64,000 nt of DNA, taken from NCBI GenBank assembly GCA_014529385.2, contig CM043944.1, forward strand, positions 179,805,240 through 179,869,239. Direction: 5' to 3'. Numbering within the stretch: position 1 is the stretch's first letter; each line of letters begins with the position of its first letter. A model generated the notes under the pieces. The model saw nothing but the letters and a program-made list of their open reading frames with translations. It made no database searches and was not told the DNA's origin. Positions 11,044-23,784 of the stretch are shown one piece after another. A program made the translations under genes and the position numbers. The DNA comes from Adiantum capillus-veneris (Eukaryota > Streptophyta > Polypodiopsida > Polypodiales > Pteridaceae).

Positions 11044-11268
11044 TGTTACCATATACATGTGGTAGTGATCTGTGTAAACACACTAGGACTGCTGAGGCAT
11101 TTTTTCTCTCTTTAGGAGGTCTTTTCCCCCGTGCATTGTATATACGCCCATCACTCTAGGGCTATCTATCTCTCCATTGCACACTAAGTAATACACTCTC
11201 TATTGTGTGCCTTAAGCTTCCTTTGTCTTCTCTAATCTATGTGTTTTCTTGCAACCCTAATTCCAACA
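11044..11268 (+). repeat. Copia 5' LTR
   Basis: Starts TGTTACCATATACATG and ends CCAACA. Contains a GTATATACGCCC segment, a possible TATA region. It differs from the 3' LTR at several positions and small indels. Confidence 0.93.
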
Positions 11269-11270
11269 AT

Positions 11271-11282
11271 TGGTATTAGAGC
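11271..11282 (+). other. Copia primer-binding site
   Basis: TGGTATTAGAGC lies 2 bp after the LTR and differs by one base from the standard initiator-Met site TGGTATCAGAGC. Confidence 0.85.
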
Positions 11283-11595
11283 AAGTTGCATCTTCTTGGG
11301 CTTAGTCGCCAGCAACTGGAACACACCCCTTCTCGCTTTCTTGGGTTTCAATGAGCTCTGGAGGGCATTTATAGGTCGACAAAATTTTTGATTCGGGCTT
11401 ATTTTGGCCTACGGTTCCACTACAAGCAGGCCTACACATGCAATTTTGTCACTTAGTGAAAACATTTTGTCAGTGCCGTTTTCTACATAGCAGGTCCTAT
11501 ATAGTCTATTGTGGGTTGTTCTATATAGCACATGCTAGTCTCACTCAGTTTCTCCTCATTTTGGGTAGTTTTCACATCAGGTGCAGACATTTTCC

Positions 11596-12480
11596 ATGGC
11601 TGACAACAACATAGATGTGTTCAGGATGTTTGCTGTTGAGGACAGGTTGGATGGGGACAATTACCCTATGTGGACTTACATGATGCAACATGTTCTTTTG
11701 TCAAGGGCGTCTGAAATGTTATGGAGGTAATTGATGTACGTCTTGGTTCTAAGGATGTAGTTGATATTGAGGATGTTGCAGGTCTCGCTGCAAGAATGTT
11801 GTTAGAGTTGTTTTGCCTACTACAAAACAAGCTTGTTAGGATGTAAACGATGCACAGGCTCATGTGTTGATTGTGTTTTTTGTAAAGAGCACCATTACTC
11901 CTCATGTTTGTTCAGCAAAATCTACAAAACAAGCTTTGGATATTGTGGCTGGTCTTTATACAAGTCGGAATGAGGAAAAAATTGCTTTGTTGAATAAAGA
12001 GCTAAAATCAAACATTATGCATGAGGAAGATGATATATACATTGGTGTCAAGGATACCAATGAGCAACTTATTTTTGTAGGTGGAGTCATTTCAGACAGT
12101 TACCTTGTGCATAAATCTAGGTTGTTCTTGATGCCTTGCCATATTCTTACCAAGCTTTTGCTAGTACTTGCAGACTTATGACCCAAGGAAATCCTGAACT
12201 TTTCAAGTTCGATGCATTGTGCACATTGTTGTTGCAAGAGTCACTTTCCAAAAAAAACAAGACTAGACAGCGTGCAATTGAAAAGGCTTTTATTGCTTCT
12301 CAAAGAAAGGGTGGTAGTAGCAATGCAGCAACTTCTTATGGTTTTTCTGCGAGTGTCAAAACTTCTGTTCCAAATGCTTCTGTTGGCAACACTTCATCTG
12401 GAAATTATGGTGATAAGGGAAAAAAGAAGATGTGTTGCCATTATTGTAAAGTTAATGATCACTTGATTAAGCAGTCATAA
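11596..12480 (+). pseudogene. gag: Copia gag
   Basis: Starts MADNNIDVFRMFAVEDRLDG at ATG 11,596, the usual Copia gag start with a DNYPMW motif. Frames break after about 130 bp. The C-terminal knuckle CCHYCKVNDHLIKQS at about 12,433-12,477 has lost its last Cys (now Ser) and is followed by a stop. Confidence 0.85.
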
Positions 12481-12494
12481 GCTGAAGTCCAAAG

Positions 12495-13560
12495 ATGCAT
12501 GCATGTCAGTTGTTGCAAATTCACATGTGTGATATTTCAATAGTGGTGCTACAAAGCTCATTACATCACATCATGAATTGCTCACCTCTCTTGAGTCTGT
12601 CCCTCATGCGAATTCGGTCACTTGTGCCAAAAATGCCTCTTATCCTGTTCAGGGAGTTGGAAAGATTATTCTTATTACTACAAATGGCAGTTATTTTACA
12701 CTTTTTGATGCACTTTATGTACTTGGGATCAAGAAGAATCTTTTGTTTGTATCTGCACTTGCTAGACTTGGACCTGTAGTCTAATTTGTCGATGACAGAT
12801 GTACAATTCAGAATCCAAGTTTTGGTGATAAAATTGTTGCATCTGGCCTTTTGTGCCATGGGCCGTATAAGCTCACTTTGTATGACAAGTGTGAACTAGA
12901 TTTTGCAAATGCACTTGCAAATTCAAGGGCTATTTCAGATGCAAAATTGTGGCATGCACGTTTTGGACATCTGAATTTTGTCAGTTTGCTGCGTTTGTAA
13001 AAGTTTGATATGGTTGCTTCTTTGCCTCCTCTTGAAGCACCTGTCAAACATGTTTGTGAAGGCTATATTTTGGGTAAATTATAGCATTCTAAATTTCCAA
13101 AGGGTGGTTCAGTTAGGGCCACATGCAGGTTACAGCTTGTGCATAGTGATAAAACACCAATCTAAAATTCCTTATACGCCTCAGCAAAATGGTGTAGCTG
13201 AGAGGAAAAATGGGTCACTTACGGAAATGGTAGGATGTATGGTCAAAAGTCAAGCTTTGCCGCATTCTTTTTGGCTTGAGGCCATCATGTGTGCCACTTA
13301 TGTAGTTAACAGGTGTCCTATAAAAGCTTTGTATTCTATTACTCATATGAAGCACGGCATGATAGAAAGCCTTCTATTGAACACATGCGTGCTTTAGGCT
13401 ATTTGGCATATGCTTTGGTGCAACAAACACAACAAAGAAAATTGGATGATAAGTCTATTAAACGTATTTTTGCTGGTTAAAGTGTTAAAGGTTACAGGTT
13501 GTATCATCTGCAAACAAAGCGTATTTTGGTTTCACGGGATGTAGTGTTTGTGGAAGATTC
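12495..13560 (+). pseudogene. Copia protease-integrase region
   Basis: The GAG-pre-integrase motif LWHARFGHLNFVSLLRL is at about 12,946-12,996. The integrase core end is seen as IPYTPQQNGVAERKN at about 13,166-13,210, followed by the SFWLEAIMCATYVVNR segment. The N-terminal zinc-finger and first catalytic Asp region are reduced by deletion near 13,060-13,130. Confidence 0.8.
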
Positions 13561-13889
13561 TATTCAGCCCTTCCTGTCATGTACTAGAGATAGTAATGTA
13601 AGCCCATAAGACATTTATGATACTTTGTTGACTCTTTTTAGTGGTGGAAGTTTGAATGGACATTCCAATGAGGTAAATGTACAGCCTATGGGGGTTTCCG
13701 AAAATGTTATATATCAGCGTATTACTGATGCAGATGTACATGATGTACTTAATGAGGAAAGGGCTGAAAATGAGCAGACTAGAGGTATGCCAAAAAGGCT
13801 GGTGCATACATTGCATGACAGTAACTGGACGCACCTTTGTATAGTCGTACTCGTTCAGGCTTTGTCCATGCATCTTAGTCATCAGATTG

Positions 13890-14860
13890 TTATGCTTTGG
13901 CTGTGTCTAGCTTACATGATGTTGAGGAACCTCTATCTTTTGATAAAGCACAAAATTTAGAAAATTGGATGGCTACCATGCAATCAGAATATGATGCACT
14001 TATAGAAAATGACACATGGAATTTATGTGATTTACCTCCTAGCAAAAAGGCCATTGGTAGTACAAAGTGGATTTACAATTTAAAATGCAATCTAGATGGT
14101 GAGATCGATCACCATTAGGATTGACTTGTTGCAAAGGGTTATGCACAACAAAAAGGCATAGATTATGAAGAGACTTTTGTTCCCACTTGTCGTTTGACTA
14201 TTGTGCCTTTTCTGCGTGCATTGGTAGCTCATTTTGGTTGGGATGTACATCAATCAAACATTGTTACTACTTTCTTGAATGGTGATATATTTGAAGAGAT
14301 TTATGTAACACAGCCTCGTGGTTTTGTCAAGAAAGGACAAGAGGACAAAGTGTGTAGATGTAAGAATGCTTTGTATGGGTTGAATGTATGGGTTGAATCA
14401 ATCTCCTCGTGGTTGGTATGAGAAAGTTGACACTCATTTGGTCAAACGAGGCTTTTGTAACAGTCCAAAAAAAAGCACATTATATGTGAAGTGTGAGGGT
14501 GATGTACTTCTCATTGTGGTTCTTTACATAGATGATTTGTTGATCACTGGCCCAAATGAGAGACATATTGCTAAATTTAAGGCTAATTTGAATGCTTCTT
14601 TCAAGATGAAAGATTTGTGGTTGTTGCATCATTAGTTGGGTATACAATTTAACCAGTGTGATGGTGGTATTACCTTGTGTCAGAGAAGTTACATAGAGAC
14701 ATTGCTATGTAAGTTTGGACTTGAGGTTTGCAAACCTATTGCCACTCCCATGGAAACATGTTTGAAATTGAGTCTTCATGATGTTGGTGATCCTACTGAT
14801 ATCACTCTTTACCAATGCCTCATTTATGTATGCAACACAAGGCCAGATATTTAGTTTGTA
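13890..14860 (+). pseudogene. Copia reverse transcriptase
   Basis: Motifs in order: NDTWNLCDLP, KWIYNLK, KGYAQQKGIDYEETF, VTTFLNGDIFEEIYV, RCKNALYGLN, and catalytic VLYIDDLLITG at about 14,518-14,550. A short duplication around GLNVWVESISS disrupts the frame at about 14,380-14,420. Further stops lie at about 14,116 and 14,633. Confidence 0.9.
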
Positions 14861-14879
14861 GTCTCATAGGTTAGCAGAT

Positions 14880-15450
14880 TTATGCATAGCCCAAGGTCTA
14901 AGCATTGGCAGGCTATCAAGAGGATTTTCTGCTACCTTAGTGGCACTTTACATTTTGGCTTGTTTTATCCCAAGGGGGGATCATTGCCGCCACACTTACA
15001 TGATTTTTCGGACTCAGATTGGGCTGGTTGTTTTGACAAGCGAGTGTCCAGAAGTGGTGTTTTTTTCGTGCTTGGCAGTTCATGTATATCTTGGCTGAGC
15101 AAGAAGAAATTTATTGTGGCCACTTTGAGTTGTGAGGCTGAGTACACGGCAGTCTTCACAACTACGGTTCAGTGTGTATGGCTCAGACTCCTTATGGTTG
15201 ATTTGGGTGTTGGACAAGACACTATCTACACTGAGAGTCAAAGCACATTGACACTTGCAAGGAACCCAGTTTTTCATGCTCTCACAAAGTACATTGAGGT
15301 GCATTACCACTGTGTTAGGGAGAGGCTCTCAGCAGGAGAGATCAAATTGGCTTATGTGCTATCATAGGAAAACCTTGCAGATCGTTTCACAAAGGCATTG
15401 TCTCATGAGAAGTGAGAGGCTTTCCGCAAAGATTTGGGCTTACTCCCCTT
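14880..15450 (+). pseudogene. Copia RNase H and polyprotein end
   Basis: The HWQAIKRIFCYLSGT segment is followed by SDSDWAGC, CEAEYTA, a changed ESQST (usually D at the third catalytic site), the HYHCVRER segment, then stop, ENLADRFTKAL and a terminal LGLLPFVG. These are the standard Copia RNase H landmarks. Confidence 0.88.
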
Positions 15451-15520
15451 TGTGGGTTGATCATGTCCTCAAGTCATGGAGCTTCACTTTACTCATGTGC
15501 CAGCTCTTGTTCACCGCATC

Positions 15521-15535
15521 ACTCCAGGGGGGATT
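15521..15535 (+). other. Copia polypurine tract
   Basis: AGGGGGG followed by ATT, directly before the 3' LTR TG. Confidence 0.8.
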
Positions 15536-15764
15536 TGTCACCATATACATGTGGTAGTGATGTGTGTGAACACACTAGGACCGCCAGGGAATTTTTACCC
15601 TCTTTAGGAGGTTTTTGCCCCCGTGCATTGTATATACGCCCATCACTCTAGGGCTATCTATCTTTCCATTTCACACTAAGTGTAATACACTCTCTATTGT
15701 GTGCCTTGAGCTTACTTCGTCTTCTCCAAGCTGTGTGTGTTTTCTTGGAACCATAATTCCAATA
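15536..15764 (+). repeat. Copia 3' LTR
   Basis: Starts TGTCACCATATACATG and ends AATTCCAATA. It is followed by ATTTG at 15,765-15,769, the duplicate of 11,039-11,043. Confidence 0.93.
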
Positions 15765-15992
15765 ATTTGCTAGGATTTTTGTGGCAAGCGTTTCACGATA
15801 CCCCACTTTGTAGGAAGATGCACTCCAAAGGAAGATGTCTGAAGGCATGTAACGTTGGGAAAACAATTTCTTGAAAGCTTGCCAAGTCCTTGTAGTGAGT
15901 GTCTTGGTGGCTATAGAAATCCACCACAGGATAGCACTCCCTCTAAGGAAAAAAATGGTGGCTCGAGAATAAAATTGATCCTTCTTGTGCAA
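15765..15992 (-). pseudogene. Upstream half of an older minus-strand gag
   Basis: The capsid-like signature AILWWISIATK ... TWQAFKKLFSQRYMPSD is typical of plant Gypsy gag. The frame is open up to the Copia insertion point and continues on the other side (see 10,921-11,043). Confidence 0.75.
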
Positions 15993-16189
15993 GTGTTCTA
16001 GAACTCCTTATGGCTTATGCCCAGTAAGACAGAGCGATGAAGACGGGAGCACACCCAATGTGTGATGGACAAAGGGTAGGAGTGGTCAATAAGTTCGGGT
16101 TCTAGACAATGTTTTTAAAAAAATTCTAGTAAACTTTGGTAGGACCGGTATGCTTTCAGAAAAGCACAAGCTTAAAGTTTTGATCCCAT
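15993..16189. other. Flank of gag remnant, no gene recognised
   Basis: A weak minus-strand continuation of the gag reading is visible to about 16,050. Nothing else is supported. Confidence 0.4.
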
Positions 16190-16859
16190 TGTCATGGGGA
16201 CAGGCACCATGTGCCGATGGAAAAGAGCATACTAAAAAAATTAAATAACTTCAAATAACAATTGAACTTAAAGGGAGACATGATACAAGGTGGGGAGTAG
16301 AGGAGTTCCACCCCGAGAGAGCACTGGCCCCAAACGTTGGCATTCCTTTCAGTATTTCTTTATATTGCTTGAACTCAATACACTTTTGGTACTCCATCCT
16401 CTGCATATTCACGCAGAAGCATGCCAAATAATGAGCCATTTTCTCATATTTAAAGTCTCTTGGCCTCTCAAAAGTAGTTAGATGCAAAGCATCAAACAAT
16501 AAAGCAACTAGTTCAAAAGCTGACAATGCGTTTTGCGGAAATATGTATATCTGTCATGTCACTAGCATAATTTGTGGGCATTTGTACAACTCTCATGTTA
16601 GCATATCTGCTTGAAATCTAGACCATCTATACTGCTTCCATGCCATCATACTCCATGTGATTTAGTGTGTGTGTTGGTCTCGCTTTATTTTGATGCATTT
16701 AGGTCCCCTCGATCCCATCAAAAGGGATCCCGTAAGTTGGTGGGAACTCGTATTTTAAAAATAGGCCTCTGCTTCTTCTGATTTTGCTTCTAATTCTTTG
16801 AGGGTTTAGGCCCCTTACTTGGGGTCTACAAGTCGGCTCCATTCTTCAGTGTCTTGACA
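16190..16859 (-). repeat. R1 LTR-like repeat, copy 1 (minus)
   Basis: About 670 bp, starting TGTCAAGACACTGAAGAATG and ending CCCCATGACA when read on the minus strand. It holds a TTTAAATATGAG block and a conserved GAGTTCAAGCAATATAAAG segment (TATA-like). Copies occur at 38,729-39,404, 40,651-41,325 and, in pieces, 59,935-60,645. TG...CA ends and promoter-like sequence suggest an LTR. No 5-bp target duplication was found. Confidence 0.65.
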
Positions 16860-17538
16860 TGTCAATAGTTTGTGACACATGACATCTCCCTATACAAGCG
16901 ACTGGAATCCATGAGACAAGATGCTAACAACTGTGCAGGTGAAGCCATGGCTCTCACCAAATTTGTGGTGGTAATTGTTGACATAGATCTTGAGATGGGA
17001 TCCAAGCACCGCTTCTTGGGGCCAAACAAACCCGAGAAGAGATGTAAAGTCAAACAAGGAAATGATCTAATAATACATTACCGTCCAAAATCAAGGTTGC
17101 ACCACCCCTCAAGGTTGCTCAAGCATCAACATAAAATCTATTCGAAGCCCCTATGTCCCCATAGTAACAAAGAGATCTACAACATCGGCCAAATGCAAGA
17201 ATGTGCCAAGCATTAGTAGAATGTTTCGTTAAAAGAAAAGTCTCCCATGCCTATTGCTATCATGCTTTCAAAGTAGAGTGACAAGTTCTACTGGTGTTTG
17301 GGAGATGTCGTCTCACCACAAACACAATCCTAAGCATGCATACTTCTTAAATCTTGTGCACAATAAAAGAAAGAGAATAATTCTTATAGACAAAAACATT
17401 GTTAATTTAAAATGCATCTTCATTTGCTTACTCTAGTGTAGCATTGTAAGCATTGACAAGGTTCATATTATCCTTAAGCTAGGTTCCTTGCATCCATATA
17501 GCACCTTTAAAAGGATAATTCTTAAACTTAACTAGACA
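16860..17538. other. No gene recognised
   Basis: Short frames only, and no motif was recognised. This may include the 3' end or LTR of Gypsy B, but no matching LTR was found. Confidence 0.4.
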
Positions 17539-18830
17539 TCATTGGATAATCTTACCATTTCTTAGTACCTTGTCTTTGTGTTGAAGGATCGATTCGGGTT
17601 GCGATACCTCTTCTTGATCTTCGATCTCTGGCGGGTCCTCCATTATTGGTTCTTTTGGTGGTTCTCCTTTGTAAGGCATGAGTAGGCTCACATGGTTAGC
17701 ATGGTGAATGAGCCAATCATTGGGCAACTTTAACTAATAATCCATCTCATTGATTGGCTTAAGAATTCTAAAAGAAAGAACCATAGTATCTTTTTGCTAG
17801 TTTAGTATAATTCTCTTGGTGGCTCGTAGGATTATTGCTCGGAGTATGCCTTAGAGAAGCCTTGAGAAAATTTAGCAAGACCCAATCATTTTTATTAAAG
17901 GCTAAGGCTCTTCTAAGTTTATTAGCAGCAGCCATGTTTGCCTTTGCTTTGTGATGAATATAACCTCTTTAATCTTTGGAAAATATTCTTGCTCGGCTAT
18001 ATTCATCGTCAGCAGCAAAGATCTTCCCATGTACTTTCAGTGGTAAGGGACTTTTTCATCTTCCCTCTTTAACCTTGAGAGGTGCTTTCCCCATAGAAGT
18101 ATGTACAATGTCATTGTACGTATACTCTATAAGAGGTAAGTACTTATCTCATTGAGAACATTTGATCTACTTCCATGACATAGGCTTTTAGTAGATTCAA
18201 GAATCATTAGATTAGTTATTTCAATTTGGTCATCCGTTTGTGGACGATAGGCCAAAAGAAAAATTTAATCTACTTCCTAGATTCTCAAAGAGACCCTTCT
18301 AGAAATTATTGGTCATTCTAGGATCGTTGTTGGACACTATGGATATTGGCAAGCCATGATACTTAAAAATTTGAGATCTAAAGAGGGTTTCCATTTAATG
18401 TACCTCAATAGTCTTTTTGACAAGCATAGAGTGTGTTTTCTTGCTAAGCCTGTTGACTAAAACAATCCAAGACTTTGCTTCCCTCGATCAAATTTCAATT
18501 TTTGATATACCACACATTTTGAAACATACTCTTGTATATTTACTTTTCATGGTAGACCAACAGAAATACATTTCTACTCCTCAAAGCGTAGATTATGAAA
18601 TCCCTCTTGCCCTGCATAATGAGAAGCATGGGATTCATACATGAATTTCTTATTGTATGGGTGAGTAACACCTAGCCTATTACGGTTTGGAAGATAATCA
18701 TCCTTCAAAGTGAATTGTTCTTTTTTTATTCCCTAATGCAAAGGCTGTAATTACCTACTTAAAGTCTTCATCAATAGCATACTCATCTATCATAAATGAT
18801 AGATCATTGTGAGTTGCTAAAGACACCACA
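17539..18830 (-). pseudogene. Gypsy B integrase and C-terminal segment
   Basis: The C-terminal piece (HHANHVSLLMPYKG ... PPEIEDQEE ... ILQHKDKVLRNGK) matches the end of Gypsy pol, where a chromodomain-like tail often lies. Upstream, stops and frameshifts make the core readable only in fragments. Confidence 0.65.
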
Positions 18831-18879
18831 TTTACCCTTGGCCGTTGTGAAAGTGCATTGACACTTGATTGTGCTTGCC

Positions 18880-19540
18880 AGCAATGTGAGTAGTATGAAA
18901 TTTAAATTGCGAAAGAAAATTTTCCCACCTCATTTGTTTGTCGAAGAGCTTGATTTGCATCATGGATTTCTTGAGGCTTTATGATTCATTCGTAGGATGA
19001 ATGGAGCCCCCAAGAGATAGTGCTTCCATGTGTCTAGGGCATGTAGAATAGCTAAAAGCTCTTTTTTGTATATGCCCAAGACTCGCTCATCGGCATTGAG
19101 CCTTCGACTCTCATATGCTATGGCATGCGCTTCTTGAAGCAAGACTGCTCCAAGGCAATCACCTCAAGCATCAATTGGACCACAAATGGCTATGAGAGAT
19201 CCGGAAGCATGAGGACTAGTTGAGAGATAAGCTTCTCTTTGAGCTTGTCAAAAGCATTTTGTCCTTTATCACTTCATGAGTACTTAACATTCTTCCTTGT
19301 TAAGTAATGCAATGGTCCTGGTATTTGAGAAAATTTTGCTATGAAGCATCTATAGTATGCACACATGCCAATAAACCTTCTTAGCACATGTAGATTTGGA
19401 TTAGGCCATGTTTTTATTACCTCCAACTTTGATGTATCCCTACAGATACCATCTTGAGATAATGTGGCCTTAATATTGAATTTCTTGTAGAAAAACTTCA
19501 CTTTTCTTTTGATTATGAAAAGCTTATTCTCTCTCACAAC
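18880..19540 (-). pseudogene. Gypsy B RNase H and RT connection
   Basis: Fragments EAHAIAYESRRLN and ELLAILHALDTWKHYLLG (RNase H) lie at 19,142-18,960. RRFIGMCAYYRCFIAKFSQI (RT connection) lies at about 19,400-19,330. Frames are broken between them. Confidence 0.8.
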
Positions 19541-19850
19541 TTGAAAGATTACCTGGAGGTGTCCCTTGTACTCCTCAACAGAATTTGAGTGACCTGAAGA
19601 CTTTTGTCCATCGTCGATCTAAATACAGCTGGAGCATTTGTTAGTGATCGTATTTAGTGCTCTAGAGTCGACACACGTGATATGTGTCATATTTCTTTTG
19701 CACTAAAAGTACTGATGAGCAGAATAGAGAGGAGCTAGGCCTCACCATCCCTTTTTCCACTAGTTCATGCAATTGCCTCATGTTCTCCTCTTGTTGAGCT
19801 TGTGAAACTCAATAAGGAGGTTTATTAGGTGATGAGCTTCCTGATAGGAG
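19541..19850 (-). pseudogene. Gypsy B RT with palm deleted
   Basis: The fingers motif KGMVRPSS is present. The sequence then jumps from the ALNTITN region straight to the NAPAVFRSTMDK region at about 19,635-19,650, both sharing AACAAATGC-like sequence. The catalytic DD motif is removed. Confidence 0.75.
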
Positions 19851-19856
19851 CTCAAT

Positions 19857-20440
19857 TTAATGGTCATCATCCCCTCGTCTTGGAAGTAAGTCCATAGGGA
19901 TATCATCGATGAACACATCTTGGAATCCTTTTAGAAAGTTAGACAAGTCTAACTCTTCTTGATTCCTACCATTCACCTTTGATGAAACATTAAGACCTTT
20001 TAGGGACTCTTTGACAAAAATCATGTACGCAGAAACTGAGCTCTTCATTGATTTATCAAGGGCAAGAGGATTTACAAGTGGTATAGTACGGCCAGACTCA
20101 TTGATATCTATACACATGTTCTTTCCCCTAAAGGTGAAGTAGATTCTCCTCTCAGGGAGCTTCATGATGGCAACCATGCGATCAAACCATGGCACCCCTA
20201 GGATAGCATCCTCATGTTGGAGAGGAGAGATGAAAAATTCTTCTTTGTTGACAGAGCTTTAGACATGAAGCCTCAACTTCCCAATCAAGGGAGTAATGGA
20301 GGCTTGCTGTCCCTTGAAAGCTGTGTCAGCTGCTACAATATCTCCCATCTCAAAAGGTTGAATGCCCAACTTCGTGGACAACTCTGTTGATATGAAGTCG
20401 TGAGTAGAGCCAGGGTCAAACAAGATGAAGGAATCATGCT
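19857..20440 (-). pseudogene. Gypsy B protease
   Basis: FILFDPGSTHDFISTEL (active-site region) is followed by the LPERRIYFTFRGKNM segment. A TAG at about 20,262 splits it. The triad reads DPG rather than the usual D-S/T-G, as in several plant Gypsy elements. Confidence 0.78.
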
Positions 20441-21155
20441 TCCTTACCTTTCCCCAAGCATAGGAGAGAGACGATCCTTTGCAATGAGCATCCTCTTTTG
20501 GATCTTCGATGGTGGAATCCCTAGGAGTCTCATTGCGAGCATTTTTCTTGGGACAAGAATGATAGCCATGTCCTTGCTCCCCACACTTAAAACACTTATG
20601 GTCCTTGCAAAAAGATTCAAGCTCTTCATGAGGGAGTTTGTTTTTACCTTTGTAAACTCCCTCCTCCTTGGACCTATTGTTGTTGTTGTAGGAAGTGCCT
20701 TGGGAAGAATTTTGGACATTGGTTTTTCCCTTTGCATCATTTTTGTCTTTGCTTTCCATGGGTTTGAAATTCTCTCTAGCCCCTTGTTGGAAATTGATGC
20801 AGAAAGCAACCATGGTGTGGTGGATTACATCGGTAATAGAACCAGATTGTTGGGAGCTGACATACTTGGCAATTTCTTCAGGTAATCCCGCACAAAACTT
20901 TTGCCTTTGCTTGGCAAAGTCTACCTTTTGATAGACAGTAGCCTTGAGATGTAAATCCCAAAACTTGTCCACATATTTGTGGATAGAATCATAAGAGAGA
21001 AGCCTCAAACTCCGTCACTCGGTGAGCACTTTGTCCTTTGCATCACTTGCAAGGAATTGCTTCATGATGGAAACTCGTAGAGTTTTCCATGCCTTTGGGG
21101 CTTCACCGTTTCCAAAAAGGCTAGCCCACCATTGACGAGCCGATTTTTGGAAGTG
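20441..21155 (-). pseudogene. gag: Gypsy B gag with intact zinc knuckle
   Basis: The capsid core (HFQKSARQWWASL, SIMKQFL, DAKDKVLTEW) breaks at about 21,012, then continues to a complete knuckle CFKCGEQGHGYHSCPKK at about 20,590-20,540. The upstream part is missing, replaced by the element C LTR. Confidence 0.85.
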
Positions 21156-22673
<1,518 letters not shown>

Positions 22674-22689
22674 TTATCAAGGACAAGAT

Positions 22690-22965
22690 TTTGAGATCCT
22701 CTGATTACCCTTATGTCTGCTCTTTGTCATTGAGGACTTCTTTGTTCTTGAGTTATGTTGTGTTGTTGACCCAGCGGTCAACACTTTGCTGTCATATTGG
22801 CTTCATCTGTTGCACCGCTTGTATCTTTGTCAAACCACAACAAGAACTATGATCCATTAGAGCGGACATCTATCATCATAACCATTCATCTTTTGAGATC
22901 CTTTGATTACTTTTATGTCTACGCTTCTTCATTGGGGACTTATTTGTTCCTGTGCAATCATGTTG
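22690..22965. repeat. ~70-bp imperfect direct repeat
   Basis: TTTTGAGATCCTCTGATTAC with its following 50 bp (about 22,690-22,755) recurs at about 22,890-22,960 with about 80% identity by eye. Confidence 0.65.
22747..22783 (-). repeat. Second copy of the first ~37 bp of the element C LTR
   Basis: Nearly identical to 22,078-22,113, with the hairpin kept (loop changed by one base). The two copies flank the helicase fragment. Confidence 0.8.
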
Positions 22966-23119
22966 TTAGTGTTGTTTGTAGCTTTGTCATTGAAGGCCAT
23001 TCTGTGACTCGCCATTGAGGAGAAGTATGCTATGATCTGAAATTGGTGCTCCAATTCATTTGTCAATTGATTTGAGTGGCATTTCCTTATTGTTGATGTA
23101 GAAGGAATATGTACAAGAG

Positions 23120-23545
23120 GATGGTGATAGGTGTCTTGAGATTAGTGTCTAAAACCTGGATGACCAAAGGGAAAAAACCCGGTGGGAAAAAAAATGCCTT
23201 TTGTGGTATACGCTCTTATTGGAGTTGAGCAGTTGAACGTGAAGTACATGTTCATGAAAGGTGAGTGCTTGGGTGAAACACGGAAATAGTGCCTGATGCA
23301 AGTGCCAATTATTGGACACTCTATATGCATATGAGAAATTTGTCAACAAAAGCATGCAATGCGAAAGAAGGAGATGATGGGTGTTTCAAGGAATAAATGT
23401 AGCACATGTGACCTCAAAAGATGTTTCAATAGCTTCCACCTTTCCAAGAAGGTTTGTTGATGTAGGAGTTTCTCCACTCATATCTCACTGTGCTCAGTAC
23501 GTGAGTGTCTTTTGCCTCCTTTTATAGGTTAAAAGGGTTTCCCTC
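23120..23545 (-). other. 3' non-coding region shared by elements C and D
   Basis: It aligns by eye with 47,290-47,840. Shared blocks are CCTGGAT-A-A--AAAGGGAAAAA-CC-GTGGGAAAAA, the TGCCTAATGCA-TGTCCAAT-TGG-ACA block, and GTTTCTCCACTC...CTCACTGTG-TCAGTGCGTGAGTGT. No ORF. This links the two elements independently of their LTRs. Confidence 0.7.
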
Positions 23546-23654
23546 TCTCATGAGAGGTAACCATGCGTAGCCGCCGTTGTGTAGATAAGTCCAAATCGGA
23601 CCCTCCAAACCATCCAGGTGTGGCCGCCCTTGAGAAGACAAGTCCCCTTTTGAA

Positions 23655-23745
23655 TTCGGCCATCGGCCACTGGCCATTGAATTTCCGACCACCGGCCACC
23701 GGCCATTGACTACTGGCCACCGGCCAATCGGCCAACTGTTTTTTG
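23655..23745. repeat. GGCCA-CGGCCA short tandem repeats
   Basis: Repeated GGCCAC(C/T)GGCCA units about 10-30 bp apart. In one minus frame they give GRWPV-like peptide repeats, but no gene is supported. Confidence 0.7.
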
Positions 23746-23784
23746 ACCACTTTTCGGCCCCATCCTCTAGTCCATTGGTCACAT

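Larger units (their letters stand above)
11044..15764 (+). mobile_element. Ty1/Copia retrotransposon, structurally complete, coding region decayed
   Basis: Two similar LTRs (11,044-11,268 and 15,536-15,764), an initiator-Met-like primer site, a polypurine tract and an exact 5-bp ATTTG duplication define the element. The order gag, integrase, RT, RNase H is that of Copia. Stops and frameshifts are spread throughout, and part of the protease-integrase region is reduced, so it cannot act alone. It sits inside a minus-strand gag remnant. Confidence 0.95.
17539..21155 (-). mobile_element. Ty3/Gypsy retrotransposon B, decayed, minus strand
   Basis: Same family as Gypsy A in opposite orientation. 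Gag, knuckle and protease lie at 21,155-19,857, an RT remnant at about 19,850-19,274, RNase H at about 19,142-18,880, decayed integrase to about 17,800 and a C-terminal segment at 17,539-17,730. Its 5' end is cut by the LTR of element C at 21,156, directly inside gag. Confidence 0.87.

Noticed and set aside
16190-16859. R1 as a proven solo LTR
   Set aside because: The 5 bp on either side differ (CCCAT and TGTCA), so the solo-LTR claim is not supported; kept only as LTR-like.
22797-23355. Short Phe/Leu-rich frames as small genes
   Set aside because: They lie in the 3' non-coding block shared with element D, where the matching frames are not conserved.
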